Part shown: positions 63,727 to 64,000 of the stretch, piece by piece
Position numbering within the stretch: position 1 is the stretch's first letter
Layout of the letters: each line of letters begins with the position of its first letter
Assembly: GCF_029023785.1 (NCBI RefSeq)
Contig: NZ_CP118955.1
Location: 186,001 to 250,000, forward strand
Direction: 5' to 3'
Source: Enterococcus faecium
GTDB taxonomy: Bacteria > Bacillota > Bacilli > Lactobacillales > Enterococcaceae
DNA length: 64,000 nt
Notes under the pieces: model-generated
Told to the model about the DNA's origin: nothing
What the model saw: only the letters and a program-made list of their open reading frames with translations
Databases searched by the model: none
Program-made: the position numbers and the translations under genes

Positions 63727-63915
63727 CTTTTTGAGTAGGAGATTGATGCTGACAACTGAACTCTTCAGTGCCATTCGATTTTTTAAAATGTAGAAGAAAC
63801 TCACCTTTATGTTATTGATTGTTCAAAAGGCAACTAGAATAAAAATATGTGTTAAAATGAGAAAAAATTTGATTGTTGGATGTATCGAATAATCACTAAA
63901 AAGTAGGGGAAGAAA

Positions 63916-64000
63916 ATGATTTTTTTGCAAAAATATGGTTTTTATTTTTTATTATTAGGTGTGATTAGTGATTTATCGACACCGTATATCCTTGGCCTTT
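63916..64000 (+). CDS. Membrane protein, N-terminal start only (cut by window edge)
   Basis: ATG 63916 with AGGGGAAG upstream opens a frame that runs off the window: MIFLQKYGFYFLLLGVISDL... a first hydrophobic helix followed by a polar turn. This is reminiscent of small multi-helix DUF998-type proteins, but 28 residues are too few to say. Confidence 0.5.
   Translation, partial: MIFLQKYGFYFLLLGVISDLSTPYILGL

Overview
The window is a low-GC Firmicutes chromosome that reads as Enterococcus faecium or a very close relative. The support is gene content and style: mevalonate operon mvaK1-mvaD-mvaK2-fni, bifunctional adhE, opuC glycine-betaine operon with lipoprotein receptor, a Txe/YoeB-type toxin pair, strong AGGAGG ribosome sites, and enterococcal palindromic intergenic repeats. 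No dnaA, rRNA or tRNA gene was seen, and no CRISPR array. The first and last genes are cut by the window edges.

Layout. 1-3.1 kb: the tail of a YhgE/Pip-type membrane protein, a modular palindromic repeat block, and a KimA-like potassium importer. 3.1-5.6 kb: a decayed stretch holding an intact Phd/YefM-YoeB toxin-antitoxin pair and a wrecked GH85 endo-beta-N-acetylglucosaminidase gene. 5.6-9.0 kb: opuCABCD (minus strand). 9.2-16.2 kb: queA, a P-type cation ATPase, a DUF975 protein, tgt and yajC. queA and tgt, two steps of queuosine tRNA modification, and yajC form a familiar set here interrupted by other genes. 16.5-19.1 kb: adhE, with a probable Rex (NADH-sensing) operator.

19.3-35.8 kb is a 16-kb carbohydrate island that makes sense as one pathway for short unsaturated rhamnogalacturonan fragments. 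It has a GH105-type unsaturated uronyl hydrolase, a three-part TRAP transporter, a TIM-barrel epimerase, two AraC regulators, the rhamnose genes rhaB-rhaA-rhaD-rhaM-fucO, an IclR/KdgR regulator, and the uronate genes kdgA-kdgK-kduI-kduD. cre-like catabolite sites sit in front of at least three of its transcription units. There is no secreted pectin lyase, so the organism probably scavenges products made by others.

36.0-40.1 kb: mevalonate pathway on the minus strand, with a possible leader peptide. 40.4-42.7 kb: deoxynucleoside kinase, CorA-type transporter, Qnr-like pentapeptide protein. 42.8-44.3 kb: infC-rpmI-rplT behind a structured attenuator leader; infC seems to start at AUA. 44.4-49.8 kb: an unfamiliar operon (transporter, hydantoinase/oxoprolinase-like protein, HExxH metalloprotein) with a cre site, followed by a second repeat block and a convergent GntR regulator. 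49.9-57.6 kb: housekeeping genes (thioesterase, NAD(P)H-hydrate dehydratase, pepV, glycosyltransferase, M42 peptidase, thioredoxin, universal stress protein, YtpR). 57.7-59.9 kb: htrA and rlmH diverge around a dense cluster of DnaA boxes. 59.9-64 kb: a YehS-like gene, an AT-rich orphan, a ketopantoate-reductase/PTS-IIC-like pair and the start of a membrane protein.

The best leads for something new are the oxoprolinase/metalloprotein operon, the TRAP-linked rhamnogalacturonan island, the DnaA-box cluster away from dnaA, and the inverted pair of modular repeats 48 kb apart. All assignments come from reading the sequence and remembered family features; no database search was run.
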